NCBI GenBank assembly: GCA_022385805.1
Contig: MU277691.1
Location: 297,538 to 361,537, forward strand
Direction of reading: 5' to 3'
Length of the DNA: 64,000 bases
Source: Pilatotrama ljubarskyi
Lineage: Eukaryota > Basidiomycota > Agaricomycetes > Polyporales > Polyporaceae
The position numbers and the translations under genes were made by a program. Position 1 is the first letter of the stretch. Each line of letters begins with the position of its first letter. Positions 33,401 to 44,489 of this stretch are shown in pieces. Under the pieces are notes generated by a model, which saw only the letters and a program-made list of their open reading frames with translations, was not told the origin of the DNA and ran no database searches.

Positions 33401-35446
33401 GGTGTGGGAACCAGCGGTGTCGGGGAGGTCGGACGGCGATGCGTCAGGCTCATGACCCAAGTATCGCGATAGTTCCAAAGACAGCTGTGTCGAGTCTTTA
33501 GCTATGACGCGAGTGCTGTTACCTAGGCACAAGGGCAGCACTGGGAAGAGTGCAGTTCAATGAGAGTGGGCCATTGGTCAATGGATACGCGCTTACTAGA
33601 GTTTGACATGATCAGCTGTTCCGGGGTCATACGCGATAGATCGTCAACAGTGAACGAAGGATAAACAGCCTCTATCTGGGAGACCTTCAGTCATAACAAG
33701 CGAGACGGCCCTCTGGTCACAAGCTATGATTCATACCTTCGCCCGAGCGGCCGCGACTACGTCGTCGGCTTCATGGTTCTTGGGATGATTGAGGTCGCCG
33801 ATGAGCAGTCGAACTTCTTCCTCCCATTCCTCTTTGGAGAGAAACTCGACCTCTGCTTCGAGGCCGTTGCCTCTGGCGTACGCAATCTCAGTAACAAAGG
33901 CGGTGCAGGCTAGCTCAAGGTCAGGAGTGTAACAGTACGGCAGGAAATAAGGGACAACCCTTCATGCCGCTAGTAGGTACGATGTGATCTTGACCAGGAG
34001 GTCGTCAGGATAATCGGGGGCAAGCAGTCAGAGATACACATACCTCCGAGTAGAGCATTGATTAACGAGGACTTGCCTGCACCAGTCGCTATGGTACTAT
34101 GTAAGTGCGAATATCACGCTGTAGTGTGAAATTCATGGCCTACTGCCGCAGAAAGCGATCAAAGTCTTCGGCGCTTCACCCTGGGCCTGCAACCTACAGC
34201 TGTTTGCAAAATCATTGGACAGCAACTCCGATTGACGCGCCGCGCCCAATTTGCGCAAAAGACGCAAAATGCGCGGAGAGCTCAAACTGAGATTCAGAGG
34301 ACCTTATCGGTGCTCCACTAGTGGCTCAAAAGCGGTATACTCGCGTATATATGCTGCTATGTGCCAAATATACCTTCCTGTATATTTCCCTTGGACAGAG
34401 GACACGAAGACGAATGCTTTGAGAGTCGCGGTTTGGGCGCCTAACTGACAGCTCAGCGGGCGCCTAAGAGGAAGCTGGTACCAGTGCAGACCAGTGCCAC
34501 CTCGAGCGTTCTGAGAGCACGGCAGCGGCCTTTATGACATTTTTCAGGGCTGAAACAGCCTGTATAGGTGTCCGGGAACATGCCTATGTCCTTTTTTGCC
34601 CTTCATATATACTTGGACATGTTTGACCACATGGTCGGCTCATAGGAACAAGTGAGGGCTGCATCTCGCACCTATGGGCTCAATTGTTCCCCAGGCCAGT
34701 CCGAGAGCATGATAGCAGTCTACTAGAGCCCAGAATCAAGGTTCTTTTGAGTCAATACCTGTAGTTGCGCTCGCATCCATTCGTCGAGTCGTCGACGCCC
34801 TCTTCTAGTGCTAAGCGCCCAATGTGCTGGCTTAGACGCCCACGATTTGGCTCGTTTCGTATCCTCAGTATATTGTCCCATCGACTCGTACAGGGCGGAC
34901 GAGGACTAATAGCGACAGAAAAGACACGAATATTGCATTTTAGACGACTTTCCCGGCTTTGAGGGGTGCATCACCGACCTGTCTGAGCTCACCGTGCGTT
35001 TCGCGTCTTTTGGGCGAATTGGGCGCGGCGCGTCAATTGGAGCGCCGGTCCAATGATTTTGCAAACAGCTGTAGTGCGACTTGTTAACGTACAATAAACA
35101 GGACAGGGTGATTGTGTGTATAATGAGAACCTTCGGAGCGTACTATCGAACTCTTCTTTCCTCAAGTTACTACCTAGTGGTAGCGTTCTGATCTTCTCCG
35201 CCAGTGAATTGACCAACTCATTAGTGCGTCGCCTAACAGCGTCGGCTTCATACGCCTGACCCTTTGGGTGAACTTGACCTGCGTCAATAGGCAGAATGAG
35301 TACTTCTGAGCCGTGTGCGCACCCAGAGGCAACCTGCCTTCGTCCTGGGCGACGACCACGGTAGGACGAAGGTCGTCCAGTAGCATGACGTCGATCAAGT
35401 CTTCCACAGGTTCACGCTTGATGCGGGGCGACTGTATCATGGGCAT
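30404..35446 (-). CDS. Dynamin-related, SLIP-GC-like large GTPase (downstream copy)
   Basis: Start taken at ATG 35446 (MPMIQSPRIKREPVEDLIDV). A short exon chain leads to NELVNSLAEKIRTLPLGSNL then, across an intron enlarged by a transposon (34197-35071), to EAPKTLIAFCG and the P-loop GAGKSSLINALLG. It continues with CTAFVTEIAYARGNGLEAEV (switch I region), AYWPLVRHVRIYVDSPIL, GAVLVDLPGVGDSNAARNLI (G3 DLPG) and FIVAPITRAVNDK, and then TKCDDVDCKEVIAEL (G4 T-K-x-D). A coiled coil (RNQLIEVSRRLTDFRHLIEK) and KRSE block, a helical C-terminal half, and VEVRIAILWEGCPLEGEE to the stop at 30404 follow. G1, G3 and G4 are intact. It resembles vertebrate nuclear GTPase SLIP-GC and fungal relatives of unknown role. 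It is a head-to-tail paralog of 36380-41295. A further 5' exon upstream of 35446 is possible. Confidence 0.82.
34197..35071. mobile_element. 875-bp TIR DNA element in an intron, TA target (non-autonomous)
   Basis: Both ends share an inverted repeat of about 90 bases. The first 24 are identical (CAGCTGTTTGCAAAATC...), and the rest is roughly 85% identical (including GACGCGCCGCGCCCAATT at both ends). The element is bounded by TA at 34195-34196 and 35072-35073, the TA duplication expected of Tc1/mariner/pogo-type transposons. The interior is more AT-rich than its surroundings and has no long ORF, so the element cannot move by itself. It lies wholly within an intron of the GTPase gene. Without it the intron would be about 67 bases (starting GTTCTCATT and ending GGTTGCAG). 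Confidence 0.85.
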
Positions 35447-36379
35447 GTCAGCGCACTGGCAGCAGTTACCGGTTACAAGGCTTCGTAGGTACCATGTCCA
35501 TGATTTGCACTGATTCTATGAAAGCCGAGAAATGGTCAGGCCGAGTGCGAAGTTCAGGGAGGCGGACGGCTGAGTTTTTCGGACCTGAGGGAGACGAGCT
35601 GCACGTTCTAGCTGTAAGTACTCGTGGTACCCTGCATCCGACTTGGTATCCTGGTCGAGGCTGCAACAGAAAGGTTACGTAAAAGTATGAGATAATTATG
35701 TAACGGCGCGTGCGGCGACTTCGAATTCCCCAGAGGCACCAAACCCGAGTGGGGACTCGAGCAAGGACGAGCACGGTGCCCGTGGTCACGATGTACAGGC
35801 GTGCGGCGTGCTCAACTACAAGTCTACAACGTTCTCGTGGATTAATATTACTTTACGGTTTCCCATGCTTGGCGTGCTACGTCCTCCGGAGCACAAGTCG
35901 AAGACCTCGCCCTGCAGATAGCAATAGTACCAGATATATATCATCGCATCGAATCGCACCACTGTCCTTGCAACTAGAGGGGCACATCTGGCGTTCTAAT
36001 ACTTCATTGTGTTGTCGGAGGAAAGTAGCAAAACGAGTAGCGGGGAAAAGATGGCAGGTCATGGGATCAGAGGATACGTCGACAGCAATGATTCATCGTG
36101 AAGTAGAGCATGAAGCAACTTGAACGAGGTATAAAGTACCAACAATGTCCGGGATGGGATACTAATGGCAAGGAGCGGCTTGTACAGTATATACCACACG
36201 GTGAGCACCGATGTACAGTAAGTAGTAAATGGCATCGTAGCCTGACACTACTATGATATGAATGGCTGAAGTGAACGAGAGTGGATGGGAGGAATTGCTG
36301 TCAAAGGATGAGGTGAAGGGGTTGGAGTAGGGGTTGGGAGAGTTCTATGCGAAGCGGATAAGTAGTCCGTCTAGGGATG
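35447..36379. other. Intergenic between the tandem GTPase genes
   Basis: 933 bases between the start of the downstream GTPase gene and the stop of the upstream one, both minus strand. It must hold one promoter and one 3' UTR. An ORF at 35466-35789 minus (PELRTRPDHFSAFIESVQIM) could be an untranslated or extra 5' exon; not resolved. Confidence 0.4.
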
Positions 36380-39300
36380 TCACGTCGCGACTAGCGGCGG
36401 AGCATCAAACGGTTGAGGCTCGTTCATGTACGCGTGCATGGCGTGCGAGAGCTGTTCCGCGCCTTTCCACAGTTCGACCTGCCGAAGGATCTCCTTGACG
36501 GTGTCGACGACATCCGCGCGGGCGTGCGTCTGCGTCGGATCGTCTCGTGGACCCTCCCACAAGACAGCCATGTTGACTTCGATCTGTCGTAGCGGCAGTT
36601 ATCAGTCGCGGTGACGCATTTCAAGCCGGGCGCACTCATACCTTACGCGCGAGCTTCTCCAGGGCTGCGTCCAGTGCATCACCGACAGCCTCAGCTGCTT
36701 TAGAGAGGCTACCCATGAGGACGTCCGCGGCGCCGGTGAAGACGTGGTCCTTCACCCTCGCGATATAGTCGTGGAAGACGGCCTTTGGAGAAGATCTTGT
36801 AAATACTTCATCCAATACTTCAGTGGCATTCAGGACGTACCTTCTGACGCGCCACACTACCCCGGCCGCGCTCCTCCATCGCGCGATCGTAGCCCTCCAC
36901 AAGCTGGTTCTGAACATGAGGCGCGAGGCACCGACTGACCTCCTTCTGCTCCCTGTTCATCGTCTCGCGAACGTCCTCGAGCGCCTTCTGAAGGGCGCCA
37001 CGGGCCTCTTCCATAGCAAGCTCGCCCTGACCACGCGCACGCTCCTTCAGCCCAGGCGCGGCAGATGCAGCAACGTCGTCGATGAGCGCTTGGATGACCT
37101 TAGTGGTGGCTTCCTCGAAGGACGCGAAGAGATCGGCTTCGAACACCTTAGCCCAGGAACTCGCGATCTGGCGCGTGAAGGGGTTCGTGAGCTCCACGTT
37201 GAGGTCGCGACGCCAGGTTCCGTGACGGCGAACAGCTGTGATGAGATCAGTCAGTGTCCGGCGAGGGGGAGCAGAACATCACCCACTAGCTCGGTATGTG
37301 CCCCAGTGCATGCTGGCAGCAAATGCGTCTGATGTTTCGACAGCAGCGGCAGCAGCCTACCGATAGTTACGCGTCAGACCCTCTTCAGCCGGCGAAGTCG
37401 AGAACTTCATTGCACGTACGTTTGCTGCGCCGACCTGGCACCTCTCCTCCAGCCCCTCCTTGAAGCGTTCTTGGAGCTCGGCGACGCAGCGATCGATGAG
37501 TTTCTCGAATTCCTGCACATCTTTAATTAGCCAAGTGCGCACACGTCTCCCTTCCTGCACGGGAACGTACCTTGATAAGACGGGGGGCAACGCCGACGGG
37601 CTCGCCATATCTGTCCACCTTCGTCTCCTTGCCGAGCGTATACAGCCCCGAGCGCACGCCAGGCCCATGAACGATGAGGTCGTCCAACGTCTGCTGGTCG
37701 AACGGGTCCGAGCTCGACCACCCCGCCCCGAACGCGAACCCATACGGGTCGTGGTCATCGTTCTCTTCACCGCTGGCATAGCCTGCGCTGACCAGACTCG
37801 ACTCCCACTTCTCGCGCATCGCGGCGCGGTCGGCCTCGGTGACCTCGCCGATGCCCTCGAGGAAGGCGAGCACGTTCTTGCTGAAGGTAGTGAGCTGCTT
37901 GAGGAAGTTGCGTGCGGCACGCTCGCGCGAGGCGACGGTGAGGTGGTGGCACCATCTCTGGAGCGCGGGGACGCCAGTGTCTTCGACCTTGGAGAAACAG
38001 GTCGGATCGCCGTCGCCCTTCACCTGACCTGATGTGATCCTTCAGTCAAGAGTCAGTCTACGAGGGGAAGCTTTTGCTTACCTGTGACGCGGACATAATC
38101 ACGCGCCGAGACAGTGAAGACCGGAAGATCAATCGCTTGGTAGTCTGTACGAAGTCAGCTAATATGCAAGGAGTAATGGATCACAATGCGCACCTCTGAC
38201 ATTGACGCTCGGGTCGAACGTGTCAGGGTTTTCCTGCTCCTGCTGGGCATCTGCGAGCAATTCTGAATCAATAGAACGAGCAATACAATCATCGACACGT
38301 ACCATCCAGATCTTTCAATCCATTCCGGAAGTCCTCCTTCAACACCTCCCTAGAGAACTACCAGAAAGACCACATCAACAACCAGCAGATCTCCTGTTTC
38401 CTGTGCTAGTAAAAACGCACCTCGGACCGCTTGAGCGAGCAGTAAGCATTCTTGTCCCTCTGCGCCTTGTTCTGGCGCTTCTTGAGTGTCGCGAGCATGT
38501 CACTCGCCTCCTTGCGCTGCTTGCGGAACTCGGACAGCCGCACGCGTCCGTCCTTGATCGCCTGCTTGAGCTCCTCGATCTTCGCTTTCAGGCTCTCCTC
38601 GGTGACTTGTTCCTCCACCTCGCCCTCCGCGTCCTCGTCCATCTCCTTGTCCGAGTCCTTATCCGATTCGGAGTCAGAGTCAGAGTCAGAGTCGGAATCC
38701 GAGTCGCTGTTAGAGGAAGAAGAGCCCGCAGCCGACTTCGCGTCCGAGTCGCTGGCGGAGAAGTCGAGATCCTCGTCGTCGTCGACTATGAAGTCGTCAT
38801 CATCATCGACGGCCATAGCGTCGTCGTCGTCGCTGCCCGCGCTCTCCCGTCTCTTCTTCGCAGCGCCCTTCCTGCCATCGCGCTTGTTCTTGCGCTTCTT
38901 GCCCTTGGGCGCCCGCTCCTCCTCCTCTTCCTCCTCGCTCGAACTTGAGCTGGAGTCCGAATCCGACCCAGACTCTTCTTCCTCCTCCTTCTGCTTCTGC
39001 TTCCCCGGCGCCTTCTTCTTCGCCGTCAGCTTCGGCTCGAATGGCTCCCCATTCTGGAGGGCGTGAAGGTGCTCCTGGTACTCCTTGAGGAACGCACGGG
39101 ACTGCTTGAGCTGCGCGTCGACGTCCTTGGCGGCCTCCTCTGCCTCGGCTTTCTTGCGCTTCCATTCGTGCTTCTCGCGCTTGCACTGATCGATCTCGTC
39201 TTCGATCTTCTCGAGTTCGGGGTCGTCTTCGAGGTTTAGCGCGCGGATGACTTCGGAGCAGGAGATGTCGTCGCACTTCGAGGCTAAGGCGAGTCAATGA

Positions 39301-41295
39301 GATGAGCTAACTGTGTCGATGGTTTCGCTCTATGTGCTCACCTATGAAGGTGATCGTGTTCGAGTCATAGCTATGCAGAACGTCAGTAAATGCACCCTTA
39401 CTCTTTCTGCTCATCAAGCCACTCACTTCCCGTCTGCAGGGAGAGACTTGTCAGCCCAAGTCAACCCAGCAATGTATATGCCGACCTACCCATCATAAGC
39501 TGCATCTTGAAGGCGTCGCCCATCAGGTCTGCATCGCTGTCAGCACTCCTCAAGTCTACCGTCTCGCAAAATACACACCTCGAGCGGTCTTGTCATCCAC
39601 CGCACGCGTGATCGGAGCCAGGATCCAGACACAGTCGCACTTCTTCATGTAATCCTTGGCAATATTGTTCCTCGCCGCGTTCGCGTCTGCAACACCGGGC
39701 AAGTCCACGAGGATTGCCCCAGTGGACAGCGCGCGTGCGTTGCACCACACCCGCACCTGCCGGATGAGCGGCCAGTACGCAGGGCCGTCGTCGCGCTTCT
39801 CCTTCTTATCCTTGTCCTTGTCTTTCTTCTTATCCTTCTTGTCGCCGCGTTTCTGGTCCTTAGAGTCGATGTACTTGCTGATCTCCTTGGCGAACGTCTT
39901 GGAGTCCGGTGCGGAAATGTGCTTGGTCGTTCCGAGGAGCTTGGCGATCTCTAGTAGGGGGTCAATATCGTGAGCTTGTACGGATCGCTCGTAGGCGAGC
40001 AAGGAACTGACTAGGGTCGCGCGCTATAATTTGGTCGACGCTCATGCGAACGAGCTGATCTTGGGATATCGACGGGTACACCGCGTGGACCTACCGACGA
40101 CGTCAGGCTTTGTCGAACGATGGCGGAACACCACTGACCTTGGACCACGCAATGCCAGCGTCGCTGCGCAAGTCGGTGCTCCGCTTCACGTTCCCCTCCT
40201 CGTCGACGAGGTCATCGAGAAGCACCTTAAGCTCCTCGCGCCATTCCTGCTCGGTCAAGAACGACACGTCTCCGTCGATCGTCTTCTTCTTGTGGTAGGC
40301 AATCTCAGTGACCACAGCAGTACACGCTACATGGGAGCGTGAGTAACAGGAATTATGAGCGCATACAGCAATGGGGCGCACCTCGCATGCCGCTTGTCGG
40401 GACGATATTGTCTAGGTCGGCTATGACGTCAGACCTGGCGAATCAGCACGACGCGGACAGCTCACCATCGAGGATCGCGTTGAGGGTAGAGGACTTCCCA
40501 GCGCCGGTAGCTGCGAAACCAGTGAGCATAATAAACAGTCAATTGGAAGCGTCGTCGCTCACCTCCGCAGACTGCAATCATAGTAGAAGGCGCGCCCTGG
40601 CTCTCCAAGCTGATGATAGGTCAGCTTTCGGCTTCTGTGTAATGCACAGTATGTAGACGCACTTCTTGATCTCGTTCATCCAGACTTCCTGGCGCATCTT
40701 GCTGCCCACGTCTAGGTTCTTGAGCTTCATCTTGATGGTCTTTACCATCCCCAGGCCCTCCTTCAGCGCGTTCTCGGGCGCGTAGTTGATATCCTCGACC
40801 TTCTCATACTTCGTGAAATAGCTGCGCGGCGCTGGTACAGCTTCTTGCTCGGCCTGGGCATTCAGGTACGGCTTTGCTGCAGAGTCGTTGGCAATATTGG
40901 CGTTCACAGGGGGCTGCAGGGATGCGGGCTTCACATTGCACGCGTTTACATTGTCAAGCAGGTGCCGAGCAACGAGGCAAATGACAGTTGCTCACTGGGC
41001 GCGTCGCGTCTACTGGCTCAGGCTTCACGAGCGGCTTCACGTCCGGCTGAGCAGCGGCCGCTGCTGCTGCTGCCTGCCATGATCCGGTCTGCGCGAGGGG
41101 TGCAATGCGGGGTTCTTCAGGCTCAGGTTTGACATACGGCCCGTTCTGCGACAAGGGACAAAACAAGGTTAGCCGAGCACGTTGAAGAGAAGTCGCGGAG
41201 TTTGACGCGCTGGGAACGCGGCGCAATCCGCATGTCTGTGGGAGAGCGACACGCACGTTGAGGGCGGGCCCTGCGACGTTCTCCTTGAGGCTCAT
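36380..41295 (-). CDS. Dynamin-related, SLIP-GC-like large GTPase (upstream copy)
   Basis: ATG 41295 (MSLKENVAGPALN). The N-terminus has VKPEP-type motifs (YVKPEPEEPRIAPL, LVKPEPVDATRP) and a run of eight Ala. Next come YEKVEDINYAPENALKEGLG, LDVGSKMRQEVWMNEIKK, GAPSTMIAVCGATGAGKSST (G1), CTAVVTEIAYHKKKTIDGDV, GPAYWPLIRQVRVWCNARAL, GAILVDLPGVADANAARNNI (G3) and WILAPITRAVDDKTA, then ITFIASKCDDISCSEVIRAL (G4 S-K-x-D). An insert absent from the paralog follows: lysine-rich KKAPGKQKQKE, then an acidic Ser-Asp run (38640-38830). A coiled coil ending in SLKRSE comes next. The C-terminal helical region ends IEVNMAVLWEGPRDD...PLVAT-stop. Family role in fungi is unknown; SLIP-GC is nuclear in vertebrates and the KKRKNKRDGRK and acidic stretches here fit a nuclear protein. 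About 25 exons; borders mostly approximate. Confidence 0.85.
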
Positions 41296-42122
41296 GCCGC
41301 CTGCAAAGGACTGGCGATTGGGCTGGTCGTTGTGGGTGATGCGCTGGTCGCGACGCGTCGGGCGGGGGCGAGCTTTGCGGGGGGTAATGAGCGCGTCTCC
41401 CGGCGGCGCGCGCCCGGTACTTTAGGCCGCCTCGCTTGGCCACACAACAAATATGCGCAAGCAACACGACGGGTCACAGCGTGACCACTGCGCCCGAAGC
41501 GCCACAACCGCGTCCAAGCGACGCTCTCCACCTTTCCAGAACTCAGTCCAAGGCGGCGCCGTGCGCATCGGCCCCCTCCTACAGTACTTCAACGGTGCTT
41601 CATCTCTGTTGCCCGCGCGAAGACGGAGTGTAGGTACCTGAGCACATCTGCAGGCTCGCTACCGCCCGCGAAACTCTGCGACATATGGCCTCAGCGCAAC
41701 GTCCCAGGCTGCTGCCCGCATCGACCAAACAGATTGGACCCTAGCATCGAGAGCATGCGATTCTGCGCAAACGGTCATCTGTATGTCAGAAGCGGCCAAT
41801 CCTGGTACGGTTGATATAGGCCAGCCGAGATCCATGCTCAGATCCGTCGCTGTCGCTATGGCTCCCACCACCGCGGTCAGAGGAGGAGCACCCGCCCGGC
41901 CACCGTCAAAGTTCTCAGGCATCTCAGGGTCGCGTTCAAACCCACACCGGCCGCTGCAATCTCTCGTGAGCTATCTGCGTCATCGATGATCCAACTACAC
42001 CGCCAAACCTCCCTCAGCTCACAGGCAGCTGGATTTCTCACGTTGTGAACCGCCGCCCGCCCAGAGCCAAATCGGCTGCCTATCACCTTGCCGCCAGCGG
42101 CTCTGCTCAGCTTACCGCCAGC
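41296..42122. other. Intergenic, upstream of the GTPase tandem
   Basis: No supported exon; contains the promoter of the upstream GTPase gene. ORFs at 41659-42086 on both strands have no motif. Ends at an 8-base target duplication (42115-42122). Confidence 0.4.
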
Positions 42123-42562
42123 AGGCCCCCTGATAATCCCAGGTAGGCCGGCCGATTAGCGCCCGTGTCTGGGAGGGTCCGTGTCCGGACGGATTTTGGC
42201 GAGAATGTCCGGATTTTCGGCCGCCCGGCGGATCCTGAGTGGGCATGTCCGGACCTTCCGCCCGGCCCCTGCAGGGCCGGGCGGGCTGCAGCATAAGGGT
42301 TCCCCTCCGGTCCGCGGCTCCCGACCCCCGCTGTCGGCGCTTCACGGCCGCCTAAAACTGCTGCCCCCCACCCATGTCCGGATGGGGGACCGGCCGACGT
42401 ACCGCCCTCTCCCCCCATGTCTGGACTATCGGCCGGGTGAGAAGGCCTTTTTGGGCCTCCGTGTCCGGACTCTCAATCATCATCCAGCCTCCAAAACCTT
42501 AGACGCCGTCCGGATGACGGGCGCTTATCGGCCGGGATACCCTGGGATTATCAGGGGGCCTC
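42123..42562. mobile_element. hAT-like MITE, 440 bp, with 8-bp target site duplication
   Basis: Inverted termini AGGCCCCCTGATAATCCC at both ends are followed by a related subterminal stretch (GGCCGATTAGCGCCCG / GGCCGATAAGCGCCCG). The element is flanked by a perfect direct repeat CCGCCAGC at 42115-42122 and 42563-42570. An 8-base duplication with short TIRs is the hallmark of hAT transposons. The interior is very GC-rich, has no transposase ORF, and repeats the heptamer GTCCGGA at least six times (about 42181, 42209, 42246, 42376, 42463, 42508). These look like subterminal transposase-binding sites. Non-autonomous. Confidence 0.88.
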
Positions 42563-44489
42563 CGCCAGCCCGCCGCACATGCCACGACCCGCCTCTCGCG
42601 GCCTCCACGAGATGGTGGGCCTCTTGTCACCGTGTCCTCTCTGCTCGAACGCGCGCTCTTCTTCGTTTAGTCCGATCTGCTTCTCTCAGATCCCTTGCCC
42701 ACCGCTAACGACCGCTTCCCGCAAGCGTGTTGGGCTGTGTTTGTACTCTCCTCACTCGTTTATATTCTCTGCGCGGCCCCATCGTCAATGCTCTCCACTC
42801 TTGCCTCTCCCCTCCGACCATTCATCTTGGAATGTCGACGGGAGGTGGAGTCGACGATGCAGGTCAGCTTGAGATGAGTGAGTGATATCCTAACCAGACT
42901 CACTAACCTTTGACATTATCTCGCGGAAGTATTGACCGACCCTTGTAAGTCGTCGTGTACCCTTTGTGACGTGTCAAGCAGTGCAGTAGATTAGTAGCCG
43001 TCAAGCGCATGTATTAGCTCTTACATACATTTGAGCTGGGTTGTACAATGAAACATGATGACCTCCATCATACAATCTGTGGCAAACCATTGATGCGAGA
43101 AAGCCGTGTTCAAAGGTTGACGATTTATGATCAGTACATAATTACGCCCTCGCAAGACAAATACAGAAACGATATCTGGCACGGTTAGCTATGGCCGGTT
43201 GCACAGGCCGCCGAAGGTACGTGTCATAGCCGAGCAAAAAAGATGCGCGTGTCGAAGCGAGAAGACTCGAGTCTGCAACGTCTGCTGGCAGCTTGTGGCC
43301 AGGCCATCGATTCAGCTGGTGGACAGGGGGACCTGCTCAGAGACTCTGGTAATATTCGTCATGACCATCTCTGTCGCCTGACAGAGGTGCCATCATCCGC
43401 TCCCACGGCCGTGCTTGACCCCAGCCCCAATTGGCCTCTCCACCAGGCCTCTCAAGTTTGGCGGTGTAGTAGACGTGAGCGTCCACAAGCATCAAGGGGG
43501 GTGCGTTCCAAAAAGTTTCTACATCGACCTCGTGCCGTCGACGTCTTCTGCCTTGCTAGAGCCTGGTTTTTTAAGCTGCTGGGTCTCTACAATGCACGGG
43601 TGCAACCACGAAGGACAACCTCGGCCGCTTGCTGCGCCACGACCACTCGCTACTGCCACTGGAGCTTGCTTGCTGATGCCACGCATTCCACCGAGAGGCT
43701 TGCCCACAGGGAACACGTAAGTCGAGTCCGCAACTTGTACGATGGGGTCTAGACGCATTCGGAGCCCTTGACCGGCCGCGGCATCTGCTCTGCGGGACTT
43801 GGAAGTGACAACAAGTTTGCAAGGACTGCTTCGCATTGCTTCAAGCTCCTGCTCCGGGATCCTGCCCAACAATGATCTGTCTGTAGAATCGCTGAAGTTT
43901 CAAGTCCACAGCCAGAGCGCTGGGTCCCAATGCATACTCCGCTCTACGACACGGTTCCAATGACATTCACGCTGCTGCGCCATCCGATGTCCCTCTCATC
44001 GGACTGCTCAGGCTGAGAATACTGGACCAAGTCCGGGGCAGTGCTTGCCATCTCTTCTTCAGGGCCAACGAACACGAAGCTTGCGGTTGGTCAACATGTC
44101 GACTCTCGAGTCAATGACGCGCCCTTCGTATCGAACTCTGTGGTGCTTCTCAGTCGTGCTTCAAATGAAGGCGTTCCCGCCGCCGATGGCAGCGAGCGCG
44201 TCTGCGTCCTCTCCCCATTGCTGAAAGAGAATGGATGCCCATTGCTCAAAGAGGATGGATGCCCGTCGCCTATGATGGATGCCTGCGGGTCTAAGACAGC
44301 AGATGCCCATTACTCAAAGAGGATGGATGTATGTCGCACACTAGCGAGTACCACTCCGCGAGTGCAGCCTGCTCGCTTACCGTACCCAGTCTCACCGCCC
44401 ATAGCATGCCTTCAAACACTGTACATCCAACCTAGGACCTGTGTTGGGTCCTTCCGAGCCTCTCAGAGTGCCCATTTTCGACCGTTAAT
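42563..44489. other. Gene-poor stretch
   Basis: 1.9 kb with no supported gene. A minus-strand ORF at 43519-43872 (KLVVTSKSRRADAAAGQGLR) and a plus-strand one at 43415-43720 lack motifs. The context (MITE on one side, decayed LINE on the other) suggests degenerate transposon sequence. Confidence 0.4.
44219..44335. repeat. Imperfect minisatellite, GATG-CCCATT-CTCAAAGAG units
   Basis: Units of the form GATGCCCATTGCTCAAAGAG recur imperfectly about four to five times. On the plus strand one frame reads a repeated LLKE-x-G-CP pattern, but no gene is supported. Confidence 0.55.

Noticed and set aside
38640..38830. Asp/Ser repeat considered as a separate acidic protein or repeat array
   Set aside because: It is in frame with the upstream SLIP-GC-like GTPase and is flanked by its conserved exons, so it is an internal disordered insert.
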